The notes under the pieces: model-generated | Seen by the model: the letters and a program-made list of their open reading frames with translations, nothing else | What the model was told of the DNA's origin: nothing | Databases searched by the model: none | Translations under genes and position numbers: made by a program | Assembly (NCBI GenBank): GCA_002428365.1 | Contig: DIVW01000044.1 | Span: 1 to 7,865, forward strand | Reading direction: 5' to 3' | DNA length: 7,865 nt | Source: Propionibacteriaceae bacterium UBA6122 | GTDB lineage: Bacteria > Actinomycetota > Actinomycetes > Propionibacteriales > Propionibacteriaceae | Part shown: positions 5,898-7,865 of the stretch, in pieces | Layout: every line of letters starts with the position of its first letter | Numbering within the stretch: position 1 is the first letter of the stretch

Positions 5898-7124
5898 ATG
5901 AGCCGGATCGTGCTCGGTGTCTCCGCCGGGATCGCTGCCTACAAGGCGTGCTCGCTGTTGCGGCTGCTTGCCGAGGCTGGGCACGAGGTGGAGGTCGTGC
6001 CGACGGCCAACGCGTTGAAGTTCGTCGGTGAAGCCTCCTGGGCCGCACTTTCGGGGCGTCCAGTGGTCACTGAGGTGTTTGCGAACGCCGATCAGGTGAA
6101 CCACGTCCGGATCGGCCGCGAGGCCGACCTGGTGATAGTTGCTCCGGCTACCGCCGATCTGATTTCGCGGGCCGCCGCGGGCCGCGCTGATGATCTGTTG
6201 ACCAATGTGCTGCTTACTGCCAGTTGCCCGGTGGTCATGGCCCCAGCCATGCACACCGAGATGTGGCAGCACCCGGCAACTCAGGCCAACGTGGCCACGC
6301 TGCGTTCCCGCGGGACGGTGGTGCTGGCTCCGGCCGCCGGGCGACTCACCGGCGCTGATAGTGGGCCCGGACGGCTGCCTGAGCCCGCTGATCTGGAGGC
6401 TACGGCGCTAGCACTTCTGGCCGATCCGGCCCGGGCCGCGCAGTTGGCTGCTCAGGACATGGCCGGGCTGAAGGTAGTCATTAGCGCTGGCGGCACCCGT
6501 GAACCGCTGGACCCGGTGCGTTATCTGGGCAATGAATCCTCCGGCCTGATGGGCGTCGGGCTGGCGCGGGCTGCGGCCAGTCGAGGCGCCGAGGTGCTGC
6601 TCGTCGCAGCCAACCTGGCCGTGCTGGCCCCGGCTGGGGTGGACGTCGTAGCTGTCGGCACGGCTGCTGAACTAGCCCAGGCGATGACGGCGGTCGCAGC
6701 TGAGGCCGACCTAGTGGTGATGGCTGCCGCCGTGGCCGATTTCACAGCGGCCAAGGTCAGCGGGGCCAAGATCAAGAAGAGCGGTCCCGGCGGTCTGACC
6801 GTGGAGTTGGTGCAGACCGTCGACGTCCTGGCTGGCCTGGCCGCGACCCGTCCGGCTGGGCAGGTGCTGGTTGGCTTTGCCGCCGAGACCGCGGCCGATG
6901 CGAGCGAACTGCTCGTCTTGGGCAAAGCCAAGCTGGCGAGCAAGGGCTGCCAACTGCTGGTGCTGAACAACGTCAGCGGCGGGGCCGTCTTCGGCGCCAC
7001 TGACAACGAAGTGATCATGGTGTCCGCCGACGGCGTGGAGGATCGGGCCACCGGTGCCAAGACGTCAGTGGCACATGCAATTCTGGACACCGCCTTGAAG
7101 TTCCGCGAAAGGAAGCCGGAGTGA
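5898..7124 (+). CDS. coaBC: bifunctional phosphopantothenoylcysteine decarboxylase / phosphopantothenate-cysteine ligase
   Basis: CoaBC (also called Dfp) joins cysteine to 4'-phosphopantothenate using CTP and then decarboxylates the product to 4'-phosphopantetheine, two steps of coenzyme A synthesis. The 408-aa protein has both domains. CoaC (about 1-180) is a flavoprotein with GVSAGIAAYKA (7-17), His69 as the likely catalytic histidine, DLVIVAPATADLISR, and PAMHTEMW (116-123) at the PxMNxxMW motif. CoaB (about 185-408) has SAGGTREPLDPVRYLGNESS with Asn212, AAAVADF, AKIKK (Lys291, 293 and 294) and VGFAAET. Departures from the textbook motifs are His119 for Asn, no Cys in the GRLTGADSGPGRL loop (146-160 region), and Leu217 where SSGKMG-type proteins have Lys. 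The first two I recall also in mycobacterial CoaBC. ATG 5898 has no clear Shine-Dalgarno sequence; with 11 nt to rpoZ, coupling is likely. The stop overlaps metK. Confidence 0.96.
   Translation: MSRIVLGVSAGIAAYKACSLLRLLAEAGHEVEVVPTANALKFVGEASWAALSGRPVVTEVFANADQVNHVRIGREADLVIVAPATADLISRAAAGRADDLLTNVLLTASCPVVMAPAMHTEMWQHPATQANVATLRSRGTVVLAPAAGRLTGADSGPGRLPEPADLEATALALLADPARAAQLAAQDMAGLKVVISAGGTREPLDPVRYLGNESSGLMGVGLARAAASRGAEVLLVAANLAVLAPAGVDVVAVGTAAELAQAMTAVAAEADLVVMAAAVADFTAAKVSGAKIKKSGPGGLTVELVQTVDVLAGLAATRPAGQVLVGFAAETAADASELLVLGKAKLASKGCQLLVLNNVSGGAVFGATDNEVIMVSADGVEDRATGAKTSVAHAILDTALKFRERKPE
7109..7113 (+). promoter_or_regulatory. ribosome binding site of metK
   Basis: AAGGA lies inside the end of coaBC, 7 nt before the metK GTG at 7121. 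It supports GTG 7121 over any later start, which would cut off the catalytic GHPDK motif. Confidence 0.65.
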
Positions 7125-7865
7125 GCCGTCTGTTCACCTCTGAATCTGTCACCGAGGGTCACCCCGACAAGGTCGCCGACGCGATCTCTGATGTAGTGCT
7201 CGATGAGTTGCTGCTCCAGGATCCGCATTCTCGGGTGGCGGTGGAGACCCTCGTCACCACTGGGACGGTGGTCGTGGCCGGCGAGGTAACCACCGAGGCC
7301 TATGCCGACGTGGCCCAACTGGCGCGGCAGCGGATCTTGGAGATTGGCTATGACTCCTCGGCCAAGAGTTTTGATGGCAACTCCTGCGGTGTGTTGGTAT
7401 CCATCGGCAAGCAGTCCCCAGACATCGCCCAGGGCGTGGACCACGCCGAAGAAGAGCGCGAAGGGGGCTCTGGAGACTCTCTGGACGCGCAAGGTGCCGG
7501 CGATCAGGGTTTGATGTTCGGCTATGCCTGCACCGACACCGCAACGCTGATGCCGCTGCCCATCGACATCGCCCATCGGCTGGCCGAACGCCTGGCGCAG
7601 GTGCGCCAAAGCGGCGAGTTGGACTTCCTGCTGCCCGACGGCAAGACCCAGGTGACCATCGAGTACAACGGAGCCACCCCCGTCCGGGTCGACACGGTCG
7701 TGGTGTCCTCCCAGCACGTGGAAAGCGCCAGCCACAGCCTGATTTCCGCCGAGATTCAGGCCAAGGTGGTCGACCCGGTGCTGGCCCGCTACGCGATTTC
7801 CGCCGCCGGGCTGAAGACCTATGTGAATCCCACGGGCAAGTTCGTCATCGGCGGGCCGATGGGTG
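7121..7865 (+). CDS. metK: S-adenosylmethionine synthetase, 3'-truncated by the window edge
   Basis: MetK makes S-adenosylmethionine from methionine and ATP in the cytosol, then hydrolyses the tripolyphosphate formed. The frame from GTG 7121 stays open to the last base, giving 248 codons of the roughly 390-400 usual for the family; the rest lies beyond the window. It begins SRLFTSESVTEGHPDKVADA with His14, Asp16 and Lys17 of the ATP/metal site, and Glu42 (VAVETLVTTG) matches the potassium/metal ligand of the E. coli enzyme. GNSCGV and the Asp/Glu-rich loop (QGVDHAEEEREG) precede signature GAGDQGLMFGY (125-135). LMPLPI and LPDGKTQVT follow, and the last complete motif is FVIGGPMG, the beginning of the second signature. 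The GTGA overlap with coaBC and a good internal Shine-Dalgarno sequence place it in the same transcript. I see no SAM riboswitch upstream; the region is coding. Confidence 0.97.
   Translation, partial: MSRLFTSESVTEGHPDKVADAISDVVLDELLLQDPHSRVAVETLVTTGTVVVAGEVTTEAYADVAQLARQRILEIGYDSSAKSFDGNSCGVLVSIGKQSPDIAQGVDHAEEEREGGSGDSLDAQGAGDQGLMFGYACTDTATLMPLPIDIAHRLAERLAQVRQSGELDFLLPDGKTQVTIEYNGATPVRVDTVVVSSQHVESASHSLISAEIQAKVVDPVLARYAISAAGLKTYVNPTGKFVIGGPMG

Noticed and set aside
5104..6048. 314-codon open frame on the - strand across gmk, rpoZ and coaBC
   Set aside because: It crosses three conserved genes and encodes an Arg/Pro-rich product typical of shadow frames.
6521..7735. 404-codon open frame on the - strand across coaBC and metK
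   Set aside because: It is antisense to two conserved genes. Its translation changes character midway and matches no family I recognise.
1..7865. Search for a new or accessory system (defence, mobile, toxin-antitoxin, CRISPR)
   Set aside because: Every gene is an assignable housekeeping gene in a conserved order, and there are no direct repeats, integrase, transposase or compositional break.

Overview
This window is a stretch of core chromosome from a high-GC Actinobacterium. It reads left to right on the + strand with almost no non-coding DNA. The clade is fixed best by the small mycobacterial-type integration host factor (mIHF) gene lying next to gmk and rpoZ, a protein known only from Actinobacteria. 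Strong G/C preference at third codon positions and frequent GTG/TTG starts agree. I cannot place it firmly below phylum level; a propionibacterial or related lineage is plausible but unproven.

Layout: the 3' part of carB (large subunit of carbamoyl-phosphate synthase, 5' end outside the window), pyrD (quinone-type dihydroorotate dehydrogenase), pyrF (orotidine-5'-phosphate decarboxylase), a 112-nt gap, mihF, gmk (guanylate kinase), a 52-nt gap with a GC hairpin, rpoZ (RNA polymerase omega), coaBC (bifunctional coenzyme A biosynthesis enzyme), and the 5' two-thirds of metK (S-adenosylmethionine synthetase), which runs off the right edge. Junctions are tight: 1 nt between carB and pyrD, 4-nt stop/start overlaps at pyrD/pyrF, mihF/gmk and coaBC/metK, and 11 nt between rpoZ and coaBC.

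The genes form two functional blocks. carB-pyrD-pyrF supply the first, fourth and last steps of de novo UMP synthesis and are probably the tail of a pyr operon whose start lies upstream. mihF-gmk-rpoZ-coaBC-metK is a growth block: nucleoid architecture, GDP supply, polymerase assembly, CoA and SAM. The gap before mihF is the most likely place for a second promoter. From memory, the same gene order is widespread in Actinobacteria (for example Streptomyces).

I found no mobile element, CRISPR array, tRNA/rRNA, toxin-antitoxin, defence gene or other accessory cargo, and no evidence of a new system. The points worth a second look are small: a 15-codon open frame overlapping the mihF start, a hairpin between gmk and rpoZ, an acidic C-terminal tail on omega, and motif departures in CoaBC.
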